Below, in pieces: positions 18,680 through 25,593 of a stretch of DNA of 50,294 nt (the first letter of the stretch is position 1; each line of letters begins with the position of its first letter). The position numbers were made by a program, and so were the translations under genes. Origin of the DNA: an uncultured Eubacteriales bacterium (GTDB taxonomy: Bacteria > Bacillota > Clostridia > Oscillospirales > Oscillospiraceae). The DNA is taken from NCBI GenBank assembly GCA_900319695.1, contig ONPN01000016.1, positions 1 through 50,294 of the forward strand, given 5' to 3'. The notes beneath the pieces are model-generated. The model searched no databases, was not told where the DNA came from, and saw only the letters and a list, made by a program, of their open reading frames with translations.

Positions 18680-20104
18680 ATGAAAGTAAAAAGCTGGCTG
18701 AGACTGTTTGGCCTGCTGACTGCCGCCGTGTTCCTGTTTGCGGGCGTGCTTGTCTGGTATGTCGACCCCTTCTTCCACTACCACGCCCCGCATACGGAGC
18801 GCTTCTTCTACCCCCTTGACAACGAACGCAGCATGAACGACGGCCTCCTGCGAAACCTTGATTACGACGCGATCCTCACCGGGACCTCCCTCGCGGCCTG
18901 CTTCAAGACCAGCGAGCTGGACGCGCTCTTCGGCGTTCACGCAATCAAGATCCCGGCCTCCGGCGCGTCGTATTTTGAAATCAACAAGCTGATCAACACC
19001 GGCCTCGACACGCACCCGGACACGAAGCTCGTCATCCGCAGCATCGACCGGCACATGCTGCTCTACGGGGCGGAGGAGCTGCGCGACGATCTGGGGGAGT
19101 ACCCCGACTATCTCTACGACCGCAACCCGTTCAATGATTACAAGTACCTCTTCAACGCCGACGTGCTGTTCACGCGCTGCCTCCATATGGCGCTCGACGC
19201 CGCGCGTTCCGATTCTGTCCCCGGCATGACCTCCTTCGACGATTACTCCAACACCATGGCGGAGTACAGGGGCGCTTTCGGCCTGCCGAACATTGAAAAC
19301 ATGTTCCACTTTGACCTCGACGCCGTGGGCGAGCCGATGCACCTCAATGAGTACGACCGGCGTGAGGTGACGCGAAAGATACAGGAGAACGTCATCGCGA
19401 CCGCCGAGGCTCACCCGGATGTGACGTTTTACTGCTTCTTCCCGCCCATCTCCCTCGGCTACTGGCGTGACAGGATCGCCCTCGGGGATATTTACGCGCA
19501 GATCGAGGCGGAACAGCTCGCCGCGGAACTCATGCTGCGTTGCCCCAACATCCGCCTCTTCGATTTCACCGGGCGCGAGGATATTATCTCCGACGTGAAC
19601 CAGTACCGCGATCTCATGCACTACGGCGAGTGGATCAACAGTCTCATGCTCAAGTGGATGCGCGGCGATCAATACCGTCTCACGGAGGAAAACTATAGGG
19701 ACTTCTTTGCCGACCGCCTCGCGTACTACCTCGCGGCGGACTACAAGGCTCTGCTGACCCAGGAGCGCTGGCACTGCGACTACTACGCCGCCGCGCTTTT
19801 AAATGAGGAGCTGACGGGAATCCCCCCGCGCCCCCTCGGAGACGACGCGCTCCGGGACGGCCGCCTGAGCCTCCCCGACGCCGGGGCGTATTCCTACCTC
19901 TGCTTTGAGGCCCGCGGCGGGAAACCGGGCGACACGCTTGTGATCTCCGTCTATGACGAAAACGGCGCCTGCCTGAGCACTGCGGAAGAGACGTATCAGG
20001 TCGACGACTGGCAGCGCTTCGCGGTGGATTTACGCACAGCGACCGGCCCGGCGGAAGTGGTGATCGACGGCGGTGAGGAGCTGAGAGGGTTTGGGCTGTA
20101 TTGA
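18680..20104 (+). CDS. Membrane-anchored surface protein, probable MBOAT partner (SGNH/AlgJ-like)
   Basis: The 474-residue protein starts with an uncleaved signal anchor (about 8-28, GLLTAAVFLFAGVLVWY), then VDPFFHYH and a fold with ILTGTSLAAC, in which the Ser of GTS is a candidate for the SGNH nucleophile. Other blocks include RSIDRHMLLYG and YCFFPPISLGYW. The last 90 residues look like a small beta-sandwich that may bind carbohydrate. It is 13 bases after the MBOAT gene with a GAAAGGAGG site, and a terminator follows. Partner proteins in such pairs deliver acyl groups to cell-wall polymers. The active-site assignment is tentative. Confidence 0.7.
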   Translation: MKVKSWLRLFGLLTAAVFLFAGVLVWYVDPFFHYHAPHTERFFYPLDNERSMNDGLLRNLDYDAILTGTSLAACFKTSELDALFGVHAIKIPASGASYFEINKLINTGLDTHPDTKLVIRSIDRHMLLYGAEELRDDLGEYPDYLYDRNPFNDYKYLFNADVLFTRCLHMALDAARSDSVPGMTSFDDYSNTMAEYRGAFGLPNIENMFHFDLDAVGEPMHLNEYDRREVTRKIQENVIATAEAHPDVTFYCFFPPISLGYWRDRIALGDIYAQIEAEQLAAELMLRCPNIRLFDFTGREDIISDVNQYRDLMHYGEWINSLMLKWMRGDQYRLTEENYRDFFADRLAYYLAADYKALLTQERWHCDYYAAALLNEELTGIPPRPLGDDALRDGRLSLPDAGAYSYLCFEARGGKPGDTLVISVYDENGACLSTAEETYQVDDWQRFAVDLRTATGPAEVVIDGGEELRGFGLY

Positions 20105-20113
20105 CAAAAATAG

Positions 20114-20155
20114 ATGATGGAGAGACAAAGTACGTCTCTCCATCATTTTTACCCT
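20114..20155 (+). terminator. Terminator of the MBOAT operon
   Basis: A perfect 13-bp stem (20114-20126 with 20134-20146) followed by TTTTACCCTTTTTTT. A close relative of the same hairpin (GATGGAGAGAC stem) recurs at 20836-20865. Confidence 0.9.
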
Positions 20156-20187
20156 TTTTTTATTTTACAACCGTAAACTCCGCCCGC

Positions 20188-20268
20188 CGCACTACAGAAA
20201 TATACAAGAAGATCGGCTAAGACATTGCCCTTGCCCAGCGGCTCTGACACCACAGCAGCGCGGCGGTC
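20188..20268 (+). pseudogene. Decayed tyrosine-integrase C-terminal remnant
   Basis: Read on the plus strand this gives TTEIYKKIG-stop-DIALAQRL-stop-HHSSAAV. It is clearly related to ATEIYRKNGYDIALVQRLLQHSSAAV of the integrase fragment at 22071-22526, but with two in-frame stops and in the opposite orientation. It runs directly into the duplicated attachment block at 20267. Confidence 0.75.
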
Positions 20269-20502
20269 ATTACAGGCAATAAACAGGAGGGGTTTCATAC
20301 CCGATCGTCGAATGCGGTGGTGTGTCGTGACGGCACGGCTCACCGCACGGCGTGCTTTCTCTTGAGGCTGAGATTGTCAGCGATCATCGCGATGAATTCG
20401 CTATTCGTCGGTTTTCCCTTGATGCCGCTGACGGTGTAGCCGAAGTAGCGCTGGAGGGTCTCGACGTCGCCGCGGTCCCAGGCGACCTCAATGGCGTGGC
20501 GG
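20267..20502. repeat. Attachment-site duplicate, left copy (attL-like)
   Basis: 236 bases are about 94% identical to 22514-22751 in the same orientation, with about 13 substitutions and a 2-base indel. The block covers the last 53 codons of spo0A and about 75 bases downstream. It marks the left edge of an inserted island. Confidence 0.8.
20340..20502 (-). pseudogene. Displaced 3' end of spo0A
   Basis: Encodes [20 protein letters not shown] through KHAVR-stop, identical in protein to the last 53 residues of the intact Spo0A although about 10 bases differ, all silent. There is no start or receiver domain. The fragment most likely derives from a second functional spo0A allele and was left when an element integrated. 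Confidence 0.85.
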
Positions 20503-20991
20503 GCTATCGCCCTTCTGGGGGGCGGATGGCTTGGCTCTTTTGCGGGCGGCTTTTCTCTATGAGAGTGAAATGATTTATCGGCTTGTTCATTGGCTTCACG
20601 GCCTCTGTTCATTGCCTTGCTCTAATGATAGCAAAAGTAAAGAGGAAAGACAAGGCCAGCAATCCAATGAACACAGCATTATTTTTTTCCGCCAGCTTTG
20701 AGGATTATTAAGGCCAGTCTCACGGAGGAACGAAGCATAGCGGGACTGTCCCAGGAATCCGCGAGGCTGGCCTTTATGACCGTTTAAGAGCATTCTTGAA
20801 CATCTTTGAGCATCTACGAACATCTTATAGCGTGATGGAGAGACTTTGAACATCTCTCCATCATCTTTTTACATCTTGTATTGAAAATACACTTTCAAAA
20901 GCAAAGCACGCCCGCCGCGCTGGGGATGGAGCGCTTTGCTCAGTCGTTGCCGTTTTTGATGAAAAAGTTATGAAATGCAGCAAATTAGGAA
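20503..20991. other. Gene-free left part of the inserted island
   Basis: No supported gene is present. The stretch holds an imperfect hairpin (AAGGCCAG at about 20711 with CTGGCCTT near 20776) enclosing GGGAC-T-GTCCC, several GAACATCT words (20795-20855), and a terminator-like hairpin with T tract at 20836-20872 that resembles the one at 20114. It looks like accumulated debris of insertions. Confidence 0.5.
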
Positions 20992-21020
20992 TTGCGATTG
21001 TAGTAATCCTATGGTAATAT
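20992..21020 (+). promoter_or_regulatory. Promoter of the HTH-lipoprotein operon
   Basis: TTGCGA (20992-20997), 17-base spacer, TAATAT (21015-21020). Transcription would start at about 21027, exactly where the long hairpin begins. Confidence 0.6.
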
Positions 21021-21026
21021 AAGGGT

Positions 21027-21135
21027 GCTACACAAATCAAATAATGCAATTCAGGCAAGGAGCGTGTTTTTACTTCGGTAAAAACGCACTCTCCATTTTG
21101 GCGTTCCTTGTTGAATTGCTAAAGATTTGTGTAGC
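21027..21135 (+). ncRNA. Structured leader or small RNA with UUCG-capped long hairpin
   Basis: Nearly all 109 bases pair. The outer 12-bp stem is 21027-21038 with 21124-21135. Next come an 8-bp GCAATTCA/TGAATTGC stem and a GCAAGGAGCG/CGTTCCTTGT stem with wobble pairs. The inner GTTTTTAC-TTCG-GTAAAAAC stem is closed by a C(UUCG)G tetraloop, typical of stable RNA. It begins at the predicted transcription start and lies 85 bases before the HTH gene. No Rfam family was recognised. Confidence 0.55.
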
Positions 21136-21219
21136 AGCAAACGGAGCTCTGCGTTTTTCGTGCGTGGTTCCGTTTGGGGCTGCGCACTTTTTTATTATCA
21201 AAAAGAAGGGAGAGAGAAA

Positions 21220-21399
21220 ATGGCTGACACAATGGGAACAAAGGAAGCGTCAGAATTATGGGGCATACCACAAGCAACAATTGCGACGTTATGTAGACAA
21301 GGGAAAATACAAGGTGCTGAACAGTTCAAAAAGGGAAGCCCTTGGCAAATCCCTAAAAATGCTAAGCGCCCCGATGTTAAAGTGAGGAAAAGGAAATGA
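21220..21399 (+). CDS. Small helix-turn-helix protein, excisionase-like
   Basis: The 59-residue protein (start chosen at 21220 after GGGAG; the frame is open upstream without similarity) has the pattern GTKEASELWGIPQATIATLC, followed by RQGKIQGAEQFKKGSPWQIP. This matches the short MerR/excisionase-like HTH_17 fold used by Xis proteins and small regulators. It overlaps the lipoprotein gene by four bases (ATGA). Its place beside integrase remnants suggests an excision or regulatory role for the element; a role as regulator of the lipoprotein is equally possible. Confidence 0.75.
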   Translation: MADTMGTKEASELWGIPQATIATLCRQGKIQGAEQFKKGSPWQIPKNAKRPDVKVRKRK

Positions 21400-22061
21400 A
21401 AAAAGGAATTAGCATCTTTTCAAATTTTAAAAAGAAACTATACGTGATTATCCTACTTCTTTCGTGCTGCTCATTTCTAACTGCTTGTGAGAATAATGAA
21501 AATACTACAGCAATCGTTGGATATGTTGACGTTTCTGATTTAGGCCGTGGTGATATTTATGCTTGTTCTATAAACGACAAAGATAAAGTAATGCTTGACT
21601 ATTATGAAGTGGTTTTTTACAAAACTGGTGAAGATGCTATTTATCATCACGACCAGTATGAAGGGGTAAATATTTCTGGATATAAATATAGTGAAGATAA
21701 GAAAACTATTACGACATATTCAATGGAAAATAAAGAAAAAATTAAAAAAGACAAGCCAAGTTACACATACACTTTAATTGAGACCAACAGTAGAGACCGC
21801 TATAATCACACGAAGAAGGATGTTATTAAAGTCACTGAGGATTACATTAAGTCAACTGTTTCTTCCATGTCAGATATTACCTTTGAGAAAGATAAATATA
21901 CTGTTTATGCGTTTGATAATACTTGGCTTGTTATTGGCGTATATAATGCTATGCCTAACGCTGGAGAACTGAATAAATATTGGTATTATCTAACTGTTAA
22001 TTATTCAAACGACAGTAATTATAAGGTAGATATGGAATTTTGGGGCGAACTTTCAACATAA
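21396..22061 (+). CDS. Predicted lipoprotein of unknown function, AT-rich
   Basis: The 221-residue product has a lysine-rich N-terminus, a hydrophobic stretch (about 15-29) and a lipobox FLTA-C with the lipidated Cys at residue 31, so it should be anchored on the outer face of the membrane. The mature part is rich in Asn, Lys, Tyr and Asp. No family was recognised. Base composition (clearly AT-rich, with AT-ending codons) is unlike all neighbours and marks it as transferred. It is translationally coupled to the HTH gene and lies between the two spo0A 3'-end copies. Confidence 0.8.
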   Translation: MKKGISIFSNFKKKLYVIILLLSCCSFLTACENNENTTAIVGYVDVSDLGRGDIYACSINDKDKVMLDYYEVVFYKTGEDAIYHHDQYEGVNISGYKYSEDKKTITTYSMENKEKIKKDKPSYTYTLIETNSRDRYNHTKKDVIKVTEDYIKSTVSSMSDITFEKDKYTVYAFDNTWLVIGVYNAMPNAGELNKYWYYLTVNYSNDSNYKVDMEFWGELST

Positions 22062-22070
22062 AAGAAGACA

Positions 22071-22526
22071 CTATATCAACTCCGCGTGGCCCTCTATCGC
22101 CCTCTCTATCCGCTGTGGCTCTATACCGATATATCTTTGCGTCACGGCGGCGGAGCTGTGCTGTAGAAGCCGCTGGACAAGGGCAATGTCATAGCCGTTT
22201 TTCCTGTAAATTTCTGTCGCATACCATTTCCGAAAGCTATGTGTGCTGATACCCTCATAGCCCAAGTAATCGCAGACAAGGGCAAGTTGTTTCTGTATTG
22301 CCCTCGTGGTCAGAGGAAACATCAACTCATTACGCCTTATCCCATTGCGCAGGCAAAAGATTTCAATATATTGATAGATAACAAGGGGAACAGTGAAAAC
22401 GCGCTGTTTCCCTGTTTTCTGTTCTGTGATGGCAAGTCTGGTTCTTCTGCTGTCGCTGACTAAGGTAATCAAAATTGGTGTTGAACATACAAAACCCCTC
22501 CTGTTCATTGCTTTCATTACAGGCAA
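22071..22526 (-). pseudogene. Truncated tyrosine recombinase/phage integrase (catalytic C-terminus)
   Basis: The 151-residue frame has the C-terminal catalytic residues of tyrosine recombinases: a Lys in EQKTGK (34-40), H96-X2-R99 in THSFRK, H123 in LLQHSS and the nucleophile Y132 in RYIG. The first catalytic Arg and the N-terminal core-binding domain are missing. The first 20 or so residues come from the spo0A-downstream sequence and have no family match, so the gene is 5'-truncated at the island edge and probably inactive. An active internally started protein is unlikely. Confidence 0.8.
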
Positions 22527-22542
22527 TAAACAGGAGGGGTTT
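22491..22542 (-). terminator. Hairpin downstream of spo0A
   Basis: 19-base arms (22492-22510 with 22524-22542) pair at 18 positions and are followed on the minus strand by GGGGTTTTGT. It probably terminates spo0A. One arm lies inside the duplicated attachment block and the other outside it, so the stem was completed by the insertion. Confidence 0.55.
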
Positions 22543-22751
22543 CATACCCGATTGTCGAATGCGGTGGTGTGTGCTGTGACGGCAAGGCTCACCTTACGGC
22601 GTGCTTTCTCTTGAGGCTGAGATTGTCAGCAATCATCGCGATAAACTCGCTATTCGTCGGTTTTCCCTTGATGCCGCTGACGGTGTAGCCGAAGTATCTT
22701 TGCAGGGTCTCGACGTCGCCGCGATCCCAGGCGACCTCGATGGCGTGGCGG
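22514..22751. repeat. Attachment-site duplicate, right copy (attR-like)
   Basis: The partner of 20267-20502, covering the 3' end of the intact spo0A and the sequence just after its stop. The gene is restored on this side, as expected when an integrase uses the 3' end of a gene as target. Confidence 0.8.
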
Positions 22752-23380
22752 ATGGCGCGCTCGACCCGGGAGGGCGTGGTGCCGAAGCGTTTGGCGACCT
22801 CGGGGTAGAGCACCTTGGTGACGGCGTTGATCATGTCCATGTCGCGGATGGTGAGAATGATGGCCTCGCGCAGATACTGATAGCCCTTGATGTGCGCGGG
22901 CACGCCGATCTCATGGATGACCTCGGTCACCACGGCCTCAAGGTCCGTGTCCGGGCGCTCCTCCGCGCCGCGGCGAAAGTCCACGCCCACGCCCGGTGTG
23001 CGCGGCAGACCGAAGGTGAGCTGCCGGATGCGGGCGATCAGCGACTGGATGTCGCAGGGCTTGGGGATGAAGTAGTCCGCGCCGCTTTCGGAGCACTCGG
23101 CGATGACCTTGCCATTGACAAAGCCGGACAGCACGATCACGTGACAGTCGTTGCCCTGCTCCCGCAGACGGCGCAGCACCTCCAGCCCGTCCAGCTTCGG
23201 CAGCACCAGCTCCAAAAGAATCAGATCCGGCTGGAGCTCCGCCGCCCGTTCCAGTGCTTCCGTCCCGTCCGCCGCCGTGCCGACGACCTCCATGTCCCGC
23301 TCGGCGGCGACAAGCTCCGACAACTGTCGGCAGAACTCGCGGTTCGGGTCGGCGGTGAGTATACGAATCTTAGTTTCCAT
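22589..23380 (-). CDS. spo0A: Sporulation master regulator Spo0A with altered phospho-acceptor site
   Basis: The 263-residue protein has a receiver domain (1-125) and a complete Spo0A DNA-binding domain (about 155-263, with [35 protein letters not shown] and [10 protein letters not shown]). The receiver is odd. The phospho-acceptor Asp is Glu57 in [15 protein letters not shown], and the second Asp of the acidic pair is Pro12 in TADPNREF; the switch Ser and the Lys of IPKPCD remain. Phosphorylation by the usual relay is therefore unlikely. A GGGAGG site precedes the ATG by nine bases. The last 53 codons lie in a duplicated attachment block. spoIVB, the common neighbour in Clostridia, is absent. 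Confidence 0.93.
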   Translation of the reverse strand: METKIRILTADPNREFCRQLSELVAAERDMEVVGTAADGTEALERAAELQPDLILLELVLPKLDGLEVLRRLREQGNDCHVIVLSGFVNGKVIAECSESGADYFIPKPCDIQSLIARIRQLTFGLPRTPGVGVDFRRGAEERPDTDLEAVVTEVIHEIGVPAHIKGYQYLREAIILTIRDMDMINAVTKVLYPEVAKRFGTTPSRVERAIRHAIEVAWDRGDVETLQRYFGYTVSGIKGKPTNSEFIAMIADNLSLKRKHAVR

Positions 23381-23477
23381 AATATAAATCCTCCCATGTT
23401 GCGATAGCAGGTGAAGCGCTTTGTCAGAAAAGCCTTGTTCATCGCGTTTGTCGCATTAAATTTACCATAAGGGCAAG

Positions 23478-23504
23478 TTTTGCGACAACAGAAAGCTGTC
23501 GAAC
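23478..23504. promoter_or_regulatory. Two Spo0A-box-like sites in the spo0A leader
   Basis: TTGTCGCAAAA on the minus strand (about 23478-23488) and TGTCGAAC on the plus strand (23497-23504) resemble the 0A box TGTCGAA. They lie between the predicted spo0A start of transcription and the gene. Confidence 0.4.
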
Positions 23505-23524
23505 AATCGGGATAATCTGTTGAC

Positions 23525-23553
23525 ATAATACTACAAGATAAGGCGCGCTTCAA
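23525..23553 (-). promoter_or_regulatory. Sigma-A-type promoter of spo0A
   Basis: On the minus strand: TTGAAG (23553-23548), 17-base spacer, TATTAT (23530-23525). The leader would be about 135 bases. Confidence 0.55.
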
Positions 23554-23592
23554 CAGTATTTCAGAGATTTCTCCCTGTTTTTTGCAACGGTC

Positions 23593-23610
23593 TTGTCGAA
23601 TTATGTCGAA
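23593..23610. promoter_or_regulatory. Tandem Spo0A boxes upstream of spo0A
   Basis: TTGTCGAA (23593-23600) and ATGTCGAA (23603-23610) are two direct 0A-box matches 10 bases apart, about one helical turn. They lie about 40 bases upstream of the -35. They suggest autoregulation of spo0A and possibly an effect on the ribonuclease gene ending at 23634. Confidence 0.65.
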
Positions 23611-23633
23611 TGGAAACGGACTGCGGAGGCAAA

Positions 23634-24221
23634 TCAGGAGCCGGTGTCGTCGTACAGCAGCTCAAAGCTCTCGTAGTGGTCGGGCGTGTAATAGATCAGC
23701 CCGTCGTTGGAGAAGACGATGCGCTCTGCCCCGCGGGATTTCGCGCCGAGGGTGTTGATGTCGCACTCCGTCCACTTGCGCCCCTTGGCCTTGGGAAGCT
23801 GCCCCTCGTAGTTGCCGAAGTAGCTGCCGCCGATGCACATGCCGGGCAGCACGCGGTCGAGCGGGCCGCCGCTCCAGCCGGCGGCCTCGGCCTCCTTCTT
23901 GGTGATGAAGTTCGAGGGCAGGTGCCCGTAGGTGTGGATATAGAGGGCCACGTCCTCCTTGCTGGTATAGCTGCCGTCCTCGTCGAGCGTTTTCTCCGTC
24001 GAAGCGGACGCGGCGGGGGAGGGGGCCGGGGCCTTCGTCGGTTTCGGCGTTGCTGTCGGCTTCGGCGTCTTGGTCGGCGCGGGCGTGACAAGACTGAGCT
24101 CGGCCGCGGGGGAAGCCTGGGCGGCCGCCGTCGGCAGAACCGCGCCGCCCATATCGGGCAGCAGATACCAGGCCAGCAGCAGGATCAGCGCCAGGATCGG
24201 AAGCAGTTTTTTCATTCTCAT
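23634..24221 (-). CDS. Secreted barnase-type ribonuclease
   Basis: The 195-residue protein has a signal peptide or anchor (about 5-24), a Pro/Thr/Lys linker (about 45-75) and a barnase domain (about 85-190). It matches barnase through LPSNFITKKEAEAAGW, IGGSYFGN, LPKAKGRKWTECDIN and DHYESF. The catalytic residues align as general base E152, R167 and general acid H182; the position of barnase Arg59 is Tyr here. Such enzymes cut single-stranded RNA after guanosine. No barstar-like inhibitor gene is visible in the window. It lies just upstream of spo0A with tandem 0A boxes between them. Confidence 0.9.
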   Translation of the reverse strand: MRMKKLLPILALILLLAWYLLPDMGGAVLPTAAAQASPAAELSLVTPAPTKTPKPTATPKPTKAPAPSPAASASTEKTLDEDGSYTSKEDVALYIHTYGHLPSNFITKKEAEAAGWSGGPLDRVLPGMCIGGSYFGNYEGQLPKAKGRKWTECDINTLGAKSRGAERIVFSNDGLIYYTPDHYESFELLYDDTGS

Positions 24222-24243
24222 ATTGTATCATCTCCTGACATAC

Positions 24244-24272
24244 AGTTTACCATGTGTCGCTGTGCTTGGCAA
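24244..24272 (-). promoter_or_regulatory. Promoter of the ribonuclease gene
   Basis: On the minus strand: TTGCCA (24272-24267), 17-base spacer, TAAACT (24249-24244), about 23 bases before the ATG. Confidence 0.6.
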
Positions 24273-24300
24273 CGGCTGCGCATTTTTCCTTCAAAAGCTC

Positions 24301-24329
24301 TTGCAATCTATGACAGCATGGTGTATATT
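24301..24329 (+). promoter_or_regulatory. Promoter of the PAP2 phosphatase gene
   Basis: TTGCAA (24301-24306), 17-base spacer, TATATT (24324-24329). Confidence 0.6.
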
Positions 24330-24364
24330 GGTTACAACATGTTACGGAAAGAAGGCGCCTCTCT

Positions 24365-25351
24365 ATGGCTGAATCCGCAATTGCCCTCTGGCTGGACAGC
24401 AATCTGGCCGGTTTTGACCATCTGTTTTTATCTTTTCAGCACTTTTTCGCCGATAAGGCCGGAACCGTGCTGACGCCGGTGATGCGCGCGATCACCTTTC
24501 TGGGAGAGAAAGGAATCATCTTTTTCATTCTCGCCCTGTTGTTCATGCTCCTGGCGAGCAAGCGCGACCTCGGCGTCTGCATTTTCGGCGCGGTCTGCTG
24601 CGGCGCCCTGATCACGAACATCATCCTCAAGGACACTGTCGGACGGCTGCGCCCGTTTGAGAATGACATCGAGTATGAGCTCTGGTGGATGGCGGTCGGC
24701 TCCCCGGCGGAGGACGGCTTCTCCTTCCCCTCGGGCCATGTCACGGCCTGCGCCGCCGGCATGACGGCCATCATGCTGATGCGGGGTAAGAAGTGGATAC
24801 TCCCGTCGGCTATCGCCGTGGCGCTCATGTGCGTATCACGCAACTACCTCATGGCACACTATCCCAGCGACGTGCTGGCCGGGGCCATCATCGGTCTGCT
24901 CTCCGGCATCGTCGCCTGGCTCATCACCCAGCTCATTTTCCGTTTCCTCAACCGCGGCCGCAACAAATCGGGTCTGTGCGCGTTCATCCTGGACTTCGAT
25001 ATCGGGGACTTCCTGCCCTTCCGTCGCTCCGGGAAGGAGAAGGCTGCCCCTGCGAAACCTGAGCGCGGCGCCGGGAGCGGGGAGGAGGATGTGAAAACCT
25101 ATTCCGCCAGACGCAAAGCCGCGCCCGCTGCGGCTCCCGTAAGCGAGGAGGAGCCCGCCGCGCCCGCCCCTAGAGCGGCGCGGGTACGCCGCGCCGCGCC
25201 TGCTGAGCCTGCCGGGACGGCAGAAGAGCCCGCCGTCCCCGTCCGCAGAACCGAGAGCGCGCGTCCCGCCGGGCGGCACGCCCTGCCCGAGAAGGACGCC
25301 GGAAAGAAGCCCGCGCGGAGAGCGCCCGGCGGCTATCAGGGCAAGCACTGA
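24365..25351 (+). CDS. PAP2-family membrane phosphatase with long basic tail
   Basis: The protein has 328 residues, with about 195 of them in the membrane domain. The three PAP2 motifs are complete: KDTVGRLRP (motif 1), FPSGHVTA (motif 2) and SRNYLMAHYPSDV (motif 3, with the nucleophilic His). It likely removes phosphate from a lipid such as undecaprenyl pyrophosphate or phosphatidylglycerol phosphate (family knowledge). After the last helix comes a 115-residue tail very rich in Ala, Pro, Arg and Glu with no recognised domain, which should be cytoplasmic and disordered. Confidence 0.9.
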   Translation: MAESAIALWLDSNLAGFDHLFLSFQHFFADKAGTVLTPVMRAITFLGEKGIIFFILALLFMLLASKRDLGVCIFGAVCCGALITNIILKDTVGRLRPFENDIEYELWWMAVGSPAEDGFSFPSGHVTACAAGMTAIMLMRGKKWILPSAIAVALMCVSRNYLMAHYPSDVLAGAIIGLLSGIVAWLITQLIFRFLNRGRNKSGLCAFILDFDIGDFLPFRRSGKEKAAPAKPERGAGSGEEDVKTYSARRKAAPAAAPVSEEEPAAPAPRAARVRRAAPAEPAGTAEEPAVPVRRTESARPAGRHALPEKDAGKKPARRAPGGYQGKH

Positions 25352-25366
25352 GTTATATGACGCAAA

Positions 25367-25446
25367 CCGTAGGGGTCGATCCCCTGATCGACCTGCCGAT
25401 CAACTGACGTAAGACGGCGGGCCGATGAGGGCATCGGCCCCTGCGG
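25367..25446. repeat. Dispersed CCGTAGGGG element, copy A
   Basis: The 80-base element starts CCGTAGGGGTCGATCCCC and ends ATCGGCCCCTGCGG, so its ends are imperfect inverted repeats. It is the inverse of the element at 44046-44131, with similar flanks and a diverged centre. No coding content. Confidence 0.75.
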
Positions 25447-25522
25447 CATTCTCTGTCCTCCGCCATGTGCGGCGCAGATTGTTATCAAACGGTAAATTCC
25501 TGCCCGGGCGCGGTATCGGCGG

Positions 25523-25550
25523 TTGAAATTCAGGATTTTTGTGATATACT
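25523..25550 (+). promoter_or_regulatory. Promoter of htpG
   Basis: TTGAAA (25523-25528), 16-base spacer ending GTGA, TATACT (25545-25550). No CIRCE inverted repeat was seen near it. Confidence 0.65.
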
Positions 25551-25593
25551 TCGTTTTTATGGAAATATTTAATTGTACGGAGGATAATTACAA

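Noticed and set aside
20149-20343. A 64-codon minus-strand frame starting MSRAVTTHHRI
   Set aside because: It is the complement of the integrase remnant and the attachment block, and lacks a ribosome site.
20596-20853. An 85-codon minus-strand frame in the island
   Set aside because: It runs through palindromic intergenic debris, with no ribosome site or family similarity.
21127-21219. An upstream extension of the HTH gene
   Set aside because: The added residues show no similarity and overlap the structured leader; the ATG at 21220 has the ribosome site.
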